64,000 nt of DNA from Stenotrophomonas sp. UBA7346 (GCA_002471015.1 DKPB01000001.1:18282-82281); one strand, 5' to 3'. Counted from the first letter of the stretch, positions 1 through 8,735 are shown. Notes: a model not told the origin generated them from the sequence alone. Made by a program: numbers and translations.

Positions 1-931
1 CTACGTGGCTTTGGCCGGCAACCTGGGCATTGCTGTGGCCAAGTTCATCGCCGCAGCCATATCCGGCAGTTCAGCCATGCTCAGCGAGGGCGTGCATTCG
101 CTGGTGGACACCACCAACGAGGTCCTGCTGCTGCACGGCCTGAACCGGGCCAACAAGCCACCGGACCGCAACCACCCACTGGGGCATGGCCGCGAACTGT
201 ATTTCTGGAGCTTCATCGTCGCCGTGCTGGTGTTCGCGATGGGTGCGGGCGTCTCCCTCTACGAAGGCATCACCCACCTGCAGCACCCCGAGCCCGCCGG
301 CAACCCGACCATTGCCTACATCGTGCTGCTGGTGTCGCTGCTGTTCGAGGGCACTTCCTGGTGGGTGGCGCTGCGCGAATTCCGCGCCGGCAAGGGGCGC
401 TACGGCTACTTCGAGGCGTTCCGGCGCAGCAAGGACCCCAGCACCTTCACCGTATTGCTGGAGGACAGCGCCGCCCTGCTGGGGCTGCTGATCGCACTGG
501 CCGGCCTGGCCGGGGCCCAACTGCTGGACATGCCCGAGCTGGACGGCATTGCCTCCATCGGCATTGCCGCCGTGCTGGCGGTCGCGGCCTTCCTGCTCGC
601 ACGCGAGACCAAGGGCCTGCTGATTGGCGAACCTGCCCACCCCGAGCTCGGCCAGGCCCTGCTGCAGCTGGCCCAACGCGATCCGGACATCGAGAACGCC
701 AACGGCGTACTGACCGTACAGGTGGGTCCCAACCAGGTACTGGCCACGCTCAGCGCCGCGTTCGACGACAACTGCACCACCCCGCAGATCGAGGCGTGCG
801 TAGCCCGTGTCGAGCAGGCTGTGCGCCAGCAGCACCCTGAAATCATCGCCCTGTTCGTCAAACCCCAGACCCCACAGGCCTGGCAGGCGCGGCTGGCGTC
901 ACTGGAGCAGCCGCTGGCCGGGAAGACGTGA
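1..931 (+). CDS. Cation diffusion facilitator (CDF) transporter, 5' end outside window
   Basis: The reading frame is already open at base 2, so the true start lies upstream and about 309 C-terminal residues are visible. CDF proteins export Zn, Fe, Mn or related divalent cations from the cytoplasm by proton antiport. The visible part begins in a membrane helix and carries the HSLVD metal-site motif of helix 2. Hydrophobic helices follow, then LLEDSAALLG, which resembles the SLC30A9/ZNT9-like branch more than E. coli FieF. The hydrophilic C-terminal part (from about residue 215 of the visible portion) corresponds to the cytoplasmic dimerisation domain. Metal specificity cannot be read from the sequence. 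The next gene starts 63 bp downstream on the same strand. Confidence 0.9.
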   Translation, partial: YVALAGNLGIAVAKFIAAAISGSSAMLSEGVHSLVDTTNEVLLLHGLNRANKPPDRNHPLGHGRELYFWSFIVAVLVFAMGAGVSLYEGITHLQHPEPAGNPTIAYIVLLVSLLFEGTSWWVALREFRAGKGRYGYFEAFRRSKDPSTFTVLLEDSAALLGLLIALAGLAGAQLLDMPELDGIASIGIAAVLAVAAFLLARETKGLLIGEPAHPELGQALLQLAQRDPDIENANGVLTVQVGPNQVLATLSAAFDDNCTTPQIEACVARVEQAVRQQHPEIIALFVKPQTPQAWQARLASLEQPLAGKT

Positions 932-994
932 AGCCGCGCGCGCCGCCGCGTAGTAAAGTGCGCGGCCGATTGAGCAGCAAGACACGCAGGCACC

Positions 995-2347
995 ATGAAA
1001 CTCGGCATCGACTTCGGCACCAGCAACTCGGCCGCCGCCGCCCATATCGACGGCAAGGTGGTCCCGGTCAGCTTTGGCGACGCACAGCAGTTCCGCACCA
1101 CGGTGTACTTCCCCGAGGTGATGCGAGACCCCAATGATTTCGAGCTGACCGCGGCATTGGAACAGCAGGTCGAGGACCTGATCGAATCCGGCCGCCGCGA
1201 CGCCCGCGCCGCCGGCAACAGCCGCAGCCATGAGCAACTGCGCAGCGACGCCATCCGCGTGGTGCGCCGGCAATGGATGGAAGAGCGCATCCGCGAACCG
1301 CGCAGCTCCACCACCCTGCTGCAGAACGCGGTATACGGCGACGATGCACTGGAAGCCTACTTCGAGGAAAACGAAGGCAACCTGGTGCAGAGCCCCAAGT
1401 CGATGCTGGGCTACAACCTGCACCCACGCGCCAAGCAGACCATCACCGGCATCGCTACCCACATCCTCGAACACATCCGCCTGACCGCCTCGCGCCAGCT
1501 GCAGCACAACGTGCGCAGCGCCTTGCTTGGCCGCCCGGTGCAGTTCCGCAGCTCGATTGGCGCGGCCGGCAACGACCAGGCGTTGGACATCCTGCGCAGC
1601 GCGGCTATGGCGGCAGGCTTTGACGAGGTGGACTTTCTGGAAGAACCCGCCGCCGCCGCCATGCACTACCACGCGGTCAGCGCCGAACGCCACGAGGCGG
1701 TGATCGTCGACGTCGGCGGCGGTACCACCGACATCGCCCATGCCAGCGTTGGCGGCAATACAGCACCGCAGATCCACCGTGCCTGGGGTATCGCCCGCGG
1801 CGGCACCGACATCGACCTGGCACTGAGCCTGGCCGGCTATATGCCCTTGTTCGGGCGTGGCATTACCCGCGTGCCCGCGCATCACTATGTGGAAGCGGCG
1901 ATGGTGCAGGACATGACCCGCCAGCGCGATTTCCGCCAGCACAACTACGATGCGGTGGAACTGCCCTACGGCCCGCGCCTGCAGGCCTTGCAGGACACCG
2001 GCAACACCGCGCGCCTGTACCGGGCGGTGGAGCAGTGCAAGATCGCGCTGAGCAGCGAGCCCACGCATACCAGCGCGCTGGCCTTCATCGAAACCGGGCT
2101 GACGACGCAGACCGATGCCGTGCAGCTGACAACAGCGGCGGGCGGTTATCTGGGCGAGCTGGAAGCGCTGTTGCAGCAGGTGCGTGCCGATATCGGCCAT
2201 GACCCGGCGGCGGTGTTCCTGACCGGCGGCATGTCACGTGCTGGCTATATCCAGCAAGCGGCTGCGGCGGCCTTCCCGGGCGCCAGGCTGGTCCATGGCG
2301 ATCCCTCGTTCGGCGTGGTGCAGGGCCTGGCGCTGGCCGCAAGGTAG
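995..2347 (+). CDS. Hsp70 family protein, YegD-like
   Basis: 450-residue actin-fold ATPase of the Hsp70 superfamily. The phosphate-1 loop DFGTSNS sits at residues 5-11 and the phosphate-2 loop VDVGGGTTD near residue 240. A C-terminal TGGMSRAG adenosine-type motif completes the nucleotide fold. The protein stops after the nucleotide-binding domain and lacks the substrate-binding domain of DnaK, as in E. coli YegD, whose role is unclear. The ATG at 995 is preceded by a weak AGG. The stop codon TAG is formed by the first bases of a SMAG repeat (2344-2367), so the native C-terminus may have been altered by the repeat. Family assignment is secure; the cellular role is unknown. Confidence 0.9.
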   Translation: MKLGIDFGTSNSAAAAHIDGKVVPVSFGDAQQFRTTVYFPEVMRDPNDFELTAALEQQVEDLIESGRRDARAAGNSRSHEQLRSDAIRVVRRQWMEERIREPRSSTTLLQNAVYGDDALEAYFEENEGNLVQSPKSMLGYNLHPRAKQTITGIATHILEHIRLTASRQLQHNVRSALLGRPVQFRSSIGAAGNDQALDILRSAAMAAGFDEVDFLEEPAAAAMHYHAVSAERHEAVIVDVGGGTTDIAHASVGGNTAPQIHRAWGIARGGTDIDLALSLAGYMPLFGRGITRVPAHHYVEAAMVQDMTRQRDFRQHNYDAVELPYGPRLQALQDTGNTARLYRAVEQCKIALSSEPTHTSALAFIETGLTTQTDAVQLTTAAGGYLGELEALLQQVRADIGHDPAAVFLTGGMSRAGYIQQAAAAAFPGARLVHGDPSFGVVQGLALAAR

Positions 2348-2367
2348 TGCCGAGCCATGCTCGGCAG
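2344..2367 (+). repeat. SMAG-type palindromic repeat, copy 1
   Basis: A GTAG head followed by the imperfect palindrome TGCCGAGCCATGCTCGGCA, with an 8-bp stem and CAT loop. The GTAG overlaps and supplies the TAG stop of the Hsp70-like gene. The same sequence recurs at 2430 and 2522, all in the same orientation. Confidence 0.9.
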
Positions 2368-2400
2368 GGGCTTTACAAGCGAAAGCCCCCCTCACCCCAA

Positions 2401-2426
2401 CCCCTCTCCCGCAAGCGGGAGAGAGG
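2401..2426. repeat. CCCTCTCCCGCAAGCGGGAGAGG-type palindrome, copy 1
   Basis: GC-rich inverted repeat with arms CTCTCCCGC and GCGGGAGAG around AA. It lies between SMAG copies 1 and 2. Related sequences occur at 2493-2518, inside icmF (33041-33092) and at the window end (63940-64000). Confidence 0.8.
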
Positions 2427-2429
2427 CGC

Positions 2430-2453
2430 GTAGTGCCGAGCCATGCTCGGCAG
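2430..2453 (+). repeat. SMAG-type palindromic repeat, copy 2
   Basis: Same 24-bp unit as copy 1, 86 bp downstream and in the same orientation. Confidence 0.9.
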
Positions 2454-2492
2454 AGGCTCTACCGGCCAAGCCCCAAAAGCACCCCTCCCCAG

Positions 2493-2518
2493 CCCCTCTC
2501 CCGCAAGCGGGAGAGGGG
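2493..2518. repeat. CCCTCTCCCGCAAGCGGGAGAGG-type palindrome, copy 2
   Basis: Perfect palindrome CCCCTCTCCCGC-AA-GCGGGAGAGGGG, between SMAG copies 2 and 3. Confidence 0.8.
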
Positions 2519-2521
2519 CGC

Positions 2522-2545
2522 GTAGTGCCGAGCCATGCTCGGCAG
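2522..2545 (+). repeat. SMAG-type palindromic repeat, copy 3
   Basis: Third direct copy, 92 bp after copy 2. It is followed by GGGGCTTTACCGGCCAAGCC, which also follows the other copies in part. The remaining 77 bp up to the DUF4097 gene end show no further feature. Confidence 0.9.
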
Positions 2546-2622
2546 GGGCTTTACCGGCCAAGCCCCCAAAGCCCCCTTCTTCCGCACGCAGGACAGAACC
2601 TACAGCCCAGCCACACCCCCAA

Positions 2623-3510
2623 TCACCGATCCAGACTCACCCGCACACTGCCCGAATGCGACTGGATCGAAATATCTCCATCGCCGCCGCCAATGCGCGC
2701 ATCCAGGCTGCTGCCCGGGCCGTAACGCGGCCGTTCCACCTGGCCCACGTCCGAGCGGATGCCACCGCTGAAACTGCTGACCTTCAGCCGCGCCGAGGTA
2801 CTGGCCGGCAGCGTCAACGCCACCGAACCGCTGACCGTTTCAAGGCTGACCCGGCCACCGGGCTGCAGGCCGGCACTGCGTACACCCAACGTGCCCGACA
2901 CCGATTCGGCAGTGAGCCGCCGCACGCTGGCCAGATCCAGCGAAATGCCACCGGATACCGTGTTCGCCGAAACCTCACCACCGCTGCCGCCGCTCACCGT
3001 GATCCCGCCACTTACCGTGGTGGTCTCCAGCCGGGAGGTCCGCAGCTGCGAACGGATCGCGCCGCTTACCGTGGTCAGCTCGGCCTCGCCGGCGCGGCCG
3101 TTGGCGGTGATGCTGCCACTGACCGTACTGGACTGCAGGCGCGCAAGGTCCACCTCGGCCACATCCACCCCGGCACTGACGGTATTGGTCTGCAGCTGCG
3201 CCGCACGCGGCACCCGCAGCTCCAGCACTGCGCCACGGTTGCTGCGGCCCTGCGGATAGACCACCTTCAAGGCCACCCGGTTGGCGCTGCTTTCCACATC
3301 CAAGCGCTGGCCATCGCCGAGCGAACCGGTCAGCTGCACCTCGTTGCGGTCCCAGCCACGTACGGTGACCGACCCGGCCACGTTGCTCAACTCCACCCGC
3401 CCGCCACTGGCCAGCGGCAAGATGCGGTTGACGGCGGTCTGGGCGAAAGCCTGGGTCAGCGGGGCCAGCAGCAGGGCGGCGACCGCAAGATAGCGTAGCG
3501 AAGCGTTCAT
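2623..3510 (-). CDS. DUF4097-type beta-strand repeat protein, exported
   Basis: 295 residues. The ATG at 3510 has AAGGAG nine bases upstream and begins a clear signal peptide (MNASLRYLAVAALL...AFAQ), so it is preferred to the TTG at 3525. The mature protein is a series of short repeats built around TVSGxI / VSGS, for example SVSGTL and ETVSGSV, typical of the DUF4097/DUF4098 right-handed beta fold. The function of the family is unknown. It is the third gene after an ECF sigma factor and a putative anti-sigma factor, 11 bp after the latter's stop. This suggests an envelope-stress output or sensor protein of that regulon, which is inference. Confidence 0.85.
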   Translation of the reverse strand: MNASLRYLAVAALLLAPLTQAFAQTAVNRILPLASGGRVELSNVAGSVTVRGWDRNEVQLTGSLGDGQRLDVESSANRVALKVVYPQGRSNRGAVLELRVPRAAQLQTNTVSAGVDVAEVDLARLQSSTVSGSITANGRAGEAELTTVSGAIRSQLRTSRLETTTVSGGITVSGGSGGEVSANTVSGGISLDLASVRRLTAESVSGTLGVRSAGLQPGGRVSLETVSGSVALTLPASTSARLKVSSFSGGIRSDVGQVERPRYGPGSSLDARIGGGDGDISIQSHSGSVRVSLDR

Positions 3511-3521
3511 CTGTTGCTCCT

Positions 3522-4079
3522 TCAAGTAGAGAAACCGATCGGGGCCAAGCCCCTGCGGGTGAGTTCAAGGCGCAGCGCGTAGGTGCGCTGCAACTGTCCA
3601 AGCAGAAAGCCAGCGTCCGGGCTCTGCGCGATCGCGCTGCGGATGCTGCCGGCGCTCTCATCCAGCTCGCGCAATGCCGGCTGCAATTCAGCCGGCAGCG
3701 TGTCCTGCGGCATCGCCGCCATCGCCTGTCGGTACTGGTAGGTGATGGTGTTGGCCTGCAGCTGCAACGGCGAGGCTTCGACCGCCGCCACCGCTGCCGG
3801 CGGCTGTTGCGGCAGCAGCCAAATCGTTGCGATGCCGGTCACCGCCAGCACCAGGGCCGCTGCCACCGCATAACGTGGCCAACGTGGGCGCATACGGCGC
3901 ACGACCGGCGCACCATCCTGCGCGGCCAGAGTTGCGGCCAGCGTTGGCGGTGACCGAGGCACCTCCTGCAGGTCCACGGCGATGCGCTGCCAGACCGCTG
4001 CCGGTGGCAGCCGTTCGCTGGGTAGCGCGCGCAGGCGCTGCAGCAGCGGGTCGTCGTAATCGTCTTGCTGATTCATCAT
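3522..4079 (-). CDS. Putative membrane anti-sigma factor
   Basis: 185 residues, beginning MMNQQDDYDD. The start codon overlaps the stop of the ECF sigma gene as ATGA (4079-4076), indicating translational coupling. A hydrophilic N-terminal region of about 75 residues is followed by one membrane segment (YAVAAALVLAVTGIATIWLL) and an exported C-terminal region rich in Ala, Gln and Arg. This N-in/C-out single-pass layout directly after an ECF sigma gene is that of anti-sigma factors. No zinc-binding HxxxCxxC motif is visible, so it is not a ZAS-type anti-sigma. The role is inferred from position and topology. Confidence 0.7.
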   Translation of the reverse strand: MMNQQDDYDDPLLQRLRALPSERLPPAAVWQRIAVDLQEVPRSPPTLAATLAAQDGAPVVRRMRPRWPRYAVAAALVLAVTGIATIWLLPQQPPAAVAAVEASPLQLQANTITYQYRQAMAAMPQDTLPAELQPALRELDESAGSIRSAIAQSPDAGFLLGQLQRTYALRLELTRRGLAPIGFST

Positions 4080-4669
4080 GCGTCTCCAAGCCGTGCACGC
4101 AGCAGGCTGCGCGCGCGATGCAACTGTGCCTTGGAGCTGCCCACGGCCATCTGCAGCTCCACGGCGATTTCCTGGTGTTTCCAACCTTCGATGTCATGCA
4201 ATACCAGCACTGCGCGGGCACGCGGTGGCAGGCTCAACAGCGCACGCTCCAGATCCATGCCGGTGGCATGGCAGCGCGGGGTATCGGCCATGCCAGCCAG
4301 TACTTCCATCCCCGTTTCACCGATGTCCAGCGACTCGAAGGTGGTGGCGCGCAACTCCATCAGCGCCGTGTTCACCGCCAGCCGATGCAGCCAGGTAGCC
4401 AGCGCGCTCTCGAAGCGGAACTGCGGCAGCTTGCGCCAGGCCTGGATGAAGGTTTCCTGCAGCACGTCCTCGGCGCGCGCCGTGTTGCCACCGCATAGCC
4501 GCCACAGCAGCGCATACAGGCGCGGCGAATGGCGCCGGTAGATGCGCTCGTAGGCATGGGTATCACCGTCGGCGGCGGCGCGGGCCAGCGCGGCGTCTTC
4601 CACGGCGGGCGATGTTGGGGCGGACGATGTTGGGGCGGCGATAGTCACGGTGGCATCGAGCATATCCAT
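4076..4669 (-). CDS. ECF-type RNA polymerase sigma factor
   Basis: 197 residues from MDMLDATV; the frame extends further upstream but that part is not sigma-like. Region 2 contains YERIYRRHSPRLYALLWRLCG and the core-binding DVLQETFIQAWRKL. Region 4 contains the helix-turn-helix LPPRARAVLVLHDIEGWKHQEIA. The protein probably directs transcription of a small cell-envelope regulon and is held by the downstream membrane protein. First gene of a three-gene operon (sigma, anti-sigma, DUF4097), divergent from the NPP-type phosphodiesterase. The stimulus cannot be deduced. Confidence 0.9.
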   Translation of the reverse strand: MDMLDATVTIAAPTSSAPTSPAVEDAALARAAADGDTHAYERIYRRHSPRLYALLWRLCGGNTARAEDVLQETFIQAWRKLPQFRFESALATWLHRLAVNTALMELRATTFESLDIGETGMEVLAGMADTPRCHATGMDLERALLSLPPRARAVLVLHDIEGWKHQEIAVELQMAVGSSKAQLHRARSLLRARLGDA

Positions 4670-4801
4670 TGGATGCAGCGGGCAGGAAAAAGGTTTAAAG
4701 CCCCTCAGGCAATTTGCCGAAGCAGCCCGCATCCGCGCCGTGACTGGCAGCAAAAGGCCGGCTGGCCGACAATCGATGCCCGCCTACACCGCTGCAATCC
4801 G

Positions 4802-6076
4802 ATGTTCCGTACCCCCGCCCTCCTGCTGTGCGCCGCCCTCGCCCTGGCCGGCTGCACCAGTCTGTCCGCCCCCGTTGCCACGCCTGCCGATGCCACCCCG
4901 GCTGCACGCATGCCTGCGCAGGCGCTGGCACCGGTGATCCTGATTTCCATCGATGGCTTCCGTAACGATTACCTCGACCGTGGCCTGACCCCCAACCTGA
5001 CGCGCATGGCCGCCGGCGGTGCCCGTGCCGAATTCATGCGTCCGTCCTATCCATCGATCACCTTCCCCAACCACTACACCCTGGTCACCGGCCTGCGCCC
5101 AGACCACCACGGCGTCATCGCCAACTTCATGACCGACCCGACCCTACCCGGCGTGCGCTTCAGCATGTTCGACCCCAATACGGTCCGCGATGAGCGCTGG
5201 TGGGACGATGGCAAGCCGCTGTGGACCAGCGTGCGCGAACAGGGCGGGCGCGCCGCAGCGATGTTCTGGGTGGGCTCCGAAGCGCCGGTGCACGGCGCCC
5301 GGCCCGAGTTCTGGCGGCCGTTCGACATCAAGGTGAGCTCGCAGCAGCGGGTGCAGCAGGTGCTGGAATGGCTGGCACTGCCGCCGGCGCAGCGCCCGCA
5401 CTTCATCACCCTGTACTTCGACAAGGTCGACACCATGGGCCATCTGCATGGCCCGGACGCGGCACAGCTGAACACCGCGCTGGCCGAGGTGGACACCGCC
5501 ATCGGCACGCTGCTGGACGGCATCCGCGCACAGCAGCTGCAGGACAGCACCAACATCGTGGTGGTCTCCGACCACGGCATGACCGCCACCGATCCCTCCC
5601 GGCAGATCTACCTGGATGACCTGGTCGATGTCAGCAAGCTGGATTTCGGCTGGACCGGCGCCTATGCCTCGTTCAATGCCCTGCCCGGCGGCGAAGCCGC
5701 CGCACGGCAGTTGCTGGCCGGCAGCCATCCGCATATCCAGTGCATGACCCGCGAGCAGATCCCGGCACGGTTCGAATACGGCCAGCACCGCCGCGTGCCG
5801 GCCTATATCTGCACCGCCGAGCTGGGCTGGCAGGTCACCACCCGCCAGGCCGAGCTGCGCAAAGGCCATGAACTGCGCGGCGAGCACGGCTATGACAATC
5901 GCCTGCCGGACATGCATTCACCCTTCATCGGTTACGGCCCGGCATTTGCCCAGGGGGTGAGCATCGCCCCGATCGACAATGTCGACATCTATCCGCTGCT
6001 GGCCCGCCTGCTGCACATCACCCCGGCCCGCAACGACGGCAATCCCGGCCACACCGACGCAGCACTCAAGCACTGA
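4802..6076 (+). CDS. NPP-type ectonucleotide pyrophosphatase/phosphodiesterase, lipoprotein
   Basis: 424 residues from the ATG at 4802. The N-terminus MFRTPALLLCAALALAGC is a lipoprotein signal with lipobox LAGC (Cys18). The alkaline-phosphatase-superfamily fold shows metal ligand Asp51 in ISIDGFRND, the nucleophile Thr87 in PSITFPNHY, the later metal motif DKVDTMGH and VVSDHGM. These match the nucleotide pyrophosphatase/phosphodiesterase family, whose structural prototype came from Xanthomonas. Such enzymes hydrolyse phosphodiester or pyrophosphate bonds of extracytoplasmic nucleotides. It is followed 19 bp later by a small mechanosensitive channel gene on the same strand. Confidence 0.92.
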   Translation: MFRTPALLLCAALALAGCTSLSAPVATPADATPAARMPAQALAPVILISIDGFRNDYLDRGLTPNLTRMAAGGARAEFMRPSYPSITFPNHYTLVTGLRPDHHGVIANFMTDPTLPGVRFSMFDPNTVRDERWWDDGKPLWTSVREQGGRAAAMFWVGSEAPVHGARPEFWRPFDIKVSSQQRVQQVLEWLALPPAQRPHFITLYFDKVDTMGHLHGPDAAQLNTALAEVDTAIGTLLDGIRAQQLQDSTNIVVVSDHGMTATDPSRQIYLDDLVDVSKLDFGWTGAYASFNALPGGEAAARQLLAGSHPHIQCMTREQIPARFEYGQHRRVPAYICTAELGWQVTTRQAELRKGHELRGEHGYDNRLPDMHSPFIGYGPAFAQGVSIAPIDNVDIYPLLARLLHITPARNDGNPGHTDAALKH

Positions 6077-6095
6077 CGCACCCCAAGGACACCGC

Positions 6096-6677
6096 ATGAA
6101 GCACTACCTGCCCGCCTCGCTGCAGCAATGGATCGACCCCATCAACACCGGCCTGGGCATCCTGTTGATCCTGGTCGTGGCCTGGCTGCTGCGGCTGCTG
6201 ACCCGGCGCCTGCTGGCACGGGTGGGCCGGCACTACACCTTGCCGGCGCAGATCGAGATGGCGATCCGCCGCCTGTCCAACTTCGTCATCGGTGCGGTGG
6301 CGCTGGTGGCCATCCTGCATACCCTGGATGTGCAGGCCAGCGTGCTGTGGACCGCCTTCACCGGCTTTGCCGCGGTGGGTGCGGTGGCCTTCTTCGCGGC
6401 CTGGAGCGTGCTGTCCAACATCTTCTGCACCTTCCTGATCTTCACCACCCGCCCGTTCCGCCTCGGCGACCAGATCGAACTGCTGGAAAACGGTGAGAAG
6501 CCCGGCCTGAAAGGCGTGGTCACCGACATCAACCTGATCTATACCACCCTGCACGAGGTCGGCGGCCCCGTCGAAGGCACCTTGATGCAGATCCCCAACA
6601 GCCTGTTCTTCCAGCGCGGGCTGCGCCGCTGGCGCGGCGGCGACAGCACGCCGGGCACGCTGCAGGGCGATGGCTGA
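6096..6677 (+). CDS. Small MscS-family mechanosensitive channel
   Basis: 193 residues, ATG at 6096 with an upstream AAGGAC. Three hydrophobic helices (about residues 17-32, 60-80 and 88-115) lead into the MscS beta domain signature RPFRLGDQIELL and the segment VTDINLIYTTLHEVGG. The protein ends soon after the beta domain, so the C-terminal alpha/beta cage of E. coli MscS is largely missing, as in several short MscS homologues. Probably releases solutes on hypo-osmotic shock. Likely co-transcribed with the phosphodiesterase gene 19 bp upstream. Confidence 0.88.
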   Translation: MKHYLPASLQQWIDPINTGLGILLILVVAWLLRLLTRRLLARVGRHYTLPAQIEMAIRRLSNFVIGAVALVAILHTLDVQASVLWTAFTGFAAVGAVAFFAAWSVLSNIFCTFLIFTTRPFRLGDQIELLENGEKPGLKGVVTDINLIYTTLHEVGGPVEGTLMQIPNSLFFQRGLRRWRGGDSTPGTLQGDG

Positions 6678-6700
6678 GCCATCTGCCAGCACAGGCTCCA

Positions 6701-6728
6701 CGGGGCGATGCGGATCGGCATCGCCCCG
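6701..6728 (+). terminator. Hairpin downstream of mscS-like gene
   Basis: An 11-bp stem CGGGGCGATGC / GCATCGCCCCG with a 6-base loop, 23 bp after the stop. No T tract follows, so it may be a weak or Rho-assisted terminator. Confidence 0.45.
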
Positions 6729-6872
6729 CCCGCAAGCGCGTCGGTGACCGCAGCCAGCTGAACAAACCCGGCATTGGCGCACACCGATCCACAGCGTTCC
6801 GCTCGCGTCCACACCGCCCGTGCCAAAATTGCCGACATTGAGCGACCGGCCCGGTCGCACGCCCCGCACGCA

Positions 6873-8126
6873 ATGTCCGCCTCTCCCGATACCTCATGCC
6901 CTGCCCCGCAGGCAGGCAACGCCTTTGCCGTCGCCCAGGATTCACGCAGCGACCGCCAGCGCTGGCTCAGCGTCATCGCCCTGGCCCTGGCCGCGTTTGT
7001 CTTCAACACCAGCGAGTTCGTCCCGGTTGGGCTGCTCAGTGACATCGGCGCCAGCTTCGGCAAGCCGATCGAACATGTGGGCCTGATGCTGACCATCTAT
7101 GCCTGGGTGGTGGCGCTGACCTCGCTGCCCTGCATGCTGCTGACCCGCGCGATGGACCGGCGCAAACTGCTGCTGGGCGTGTTCGCGTTGTTCATCCTCA
7201 GCCATCTGCTGTCCGGCGTGGCCTGGAGCTACCCGGTGCTGATGGCCAGCCGCGTCGGCATTGCGCTGGCACATGCGGTGTTCTGGTCGATCACCGCCTC
7301 GCTGGCGGTGCGCGTGGCACCGCAGGACAAGCGCCCACAGGCGCTGGGCCTGCTGGCCACCGGCACCTCGGTGGCGATGGTGCTGGGCATCCCGCTGGGC
7401 CGCATCGTCGGTGAGTTGCTGGGCTGGCGCATCACCTTCATGGCCATCGGTGGCGTTGCGTTGCTGGTGATGCTGGTACTGGCGCGCCTGCTGCCGGCCC
7501 TGCCCAGCCAGAACAGCGGCTCGGCCAGCAGCATTCCGGTGCTGCTGCGGCGCCCGGCGCTGATGGCCCTGTACCTGCTGGTGATGGTGGTGGTGTCGGC
7601 ACAGTTCACCGGCTACAGCTATATCGAGCCGTTCGTGCAGAAGATCGGCGGTTTCGACGCGCACGTGACCACGCTGGTGCTGCTGCTGTTCGGCGGTATG
7701 GGCTTCATCGGCAGCCTGCTGTTCTCGCGCTACGGCCTGCGCTGGCCGCGCGGCTTCCTGCTGGCCGCCATCGGCACCCTGGCCGCCAGCCTGTTGCTGC
7801 TGCGCAGCGGCCTGCAGGCCAGCTGGCTGCTGTATGCGCTGGTCTCGGTCTGGGGCGTGGCGATGATCAGCTTCGCGCTGTCCATGCAGTCCAAGGTACT
7901 GAACCTGGCCGCGGACGCCACCGACGTGGCGATGGCGCTGTTCTCCGGCATCTTCAACATCGGCATCGGTGCCGGTGCGCTGATCGGCAGCCAGGTCAGC
8001 CTGCAGCTGGGCATGCAGCACATCGGCCTGGTTGGCGGCCTGATCGCCAGCGCCGGCTGGCTGTGGTGCCTGTTCGCGATGCTGCGCTGGCGCAACAGCT
8101 TCCATCTGGGCGGCACACACCGCTGA
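6873..8126 (+). CDS. sotB: MFS exporter, SotB-like sugar/drug efflux
   Basis: 417 residues. The ATG at 6873 (MSASPDTSC) is chosen because the upstream extension of the frame shows no family character. Twelve hydrophobic helices begin at WLSVIALALAAFVFNTSEFVPVG; the N-terminal FNTSEFVPVGLL and the MDRRKLLL loop between helices 2 and 3 are typical of the DHA1-type SotB/YdeA group. SotB in enterobacteria exports sugars such as arabinose and IPTG. Substrate here is not determinable. Stands alone between a phosphodiesterase/MscS pair and an acetyltransferase. Confidence 0.85.
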   Translation: MSASPDTSCPAPQAGNAFAVAQDSRSDRQRWLSVIALALAAFVFNTSEFVPVGLLSDIGASFGKPIEHVGLMLTIYAWVVALTSLPCMLLTRAMDRRKLLLGVFALFILSHLLSGVAWSYPVLMASRVGIALAHAVFWSITASLAVRVAPQDKRPQALGLLATGTSVAMVLGIPLGRIVGELLGWRITFMAIGGVALLVMLVLARLLPALPSQNSGSASSIPVLLRRPALMALYLLVMVVVSAQFTGYSYIEPFVQKIGGFDAHVTTLVLLLFGGMGFIGSLLFSRYGLRWPRGFLLAAIGTLAASLLLLRSGLQASWLLYALVSVWGVAMISFALSMQSKVLNLAADATDVAMALFSGIFNIGIGAGALIGSQVSLQLGMQHIGLVGGLIASAGWLWCLFAMLRWRNSFHLGGTHR

Positions 8127-8216
8127 GCTGCGGCGGCGTGCACGCTTCTGCGCGCCGGCAACCGCTATGCTTCCGCCCACGCCCCTGCTTCCGGGGGCGG
8201 TGTACGGGGGGAGTAG

Positions 8217-8735
8217 ATGGATCAGGACATCCTGTTGCGCGATGCCAACGCGGCTGATGCGGCGGCGTTGAGCGCCTTGGTCACGCCGCTGGCGCGGCAC
8301 CTGCTGGACGCCGACACCGGCGCCAGTGCGCATGCCTTTCTGGCCTCGCTGACCCCGGCAAGCTTCGCCGAGCGCCTGGCCGACCCGGATTTCGCGCATT
8401 ACGTGATCGAAGAGGCCGGCCTGCTGGCCGGCATGATCGCCATGCGCGGTGGCAGCCACATCCATCACCTGTTCGTCAGCCGCGGCACCCGCCGCCGTGG
8501 CATTGCCCGCCAGCTGTGGGAGCACGCGCTGCGCATCCACGGCCGCCGCGAGTACACGGTCAATTCGTCCGAGATCGCGGTACCGGTCTACGAGCGCTTC
8601 GGTTTTGTCAGCAAGGCCGCGCCGCAGACGGTGAAAGGCGTGCGCTTCGTGTTGATGGAGCGCCCGCGGCTGGTGCAGCGGGTGGTGCAGAAGCAGTACC
8701 TGAACGATGTGCTGCCGGTGCTGGGCAAGAGCTGA
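8217..8735 (+). CDS. GNAT-family N-acetyltransferase
   Basis: 172 residues. The ATG at 8217 has a strong GGGGGGAG ribosome-binding site. The acetyl-CoA-binding motif A is HLFVSRGTRRRGIARQLWEHA (about residues 81-101) with the RRRGIA pyrophosphate loop. It is followed by a VNSSEIAVPVYERFGF segment (motif B). The acceptor substrate is unknown. No operon partner is evident: the next gene is on the opposite strand. Confidence 0.88.
   Translation: MDQDILLRDANAADAAALSALVTPLARHLLDADTGASAHAFLASLTPASFAERLADPDFAHYVIEEAGLLAGMIAMRGGSHIHHLFVSRGTRRRGIARQLWEHALRIHGRREYTVNSSEIAVPVYERFGFVSKAAPQTVKGVRFVLMERPRLVQRVVQKQYLNDVLPVLGKS

Noticed and set aside
2344..2562. Regularly spaced repeats suggesting a CRISPR array
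   Set aside because: The units are palindromic SMAG and CCCTCTCCC elements of different kinds; the intervals are themselves repeats and no cas gene is nearby.
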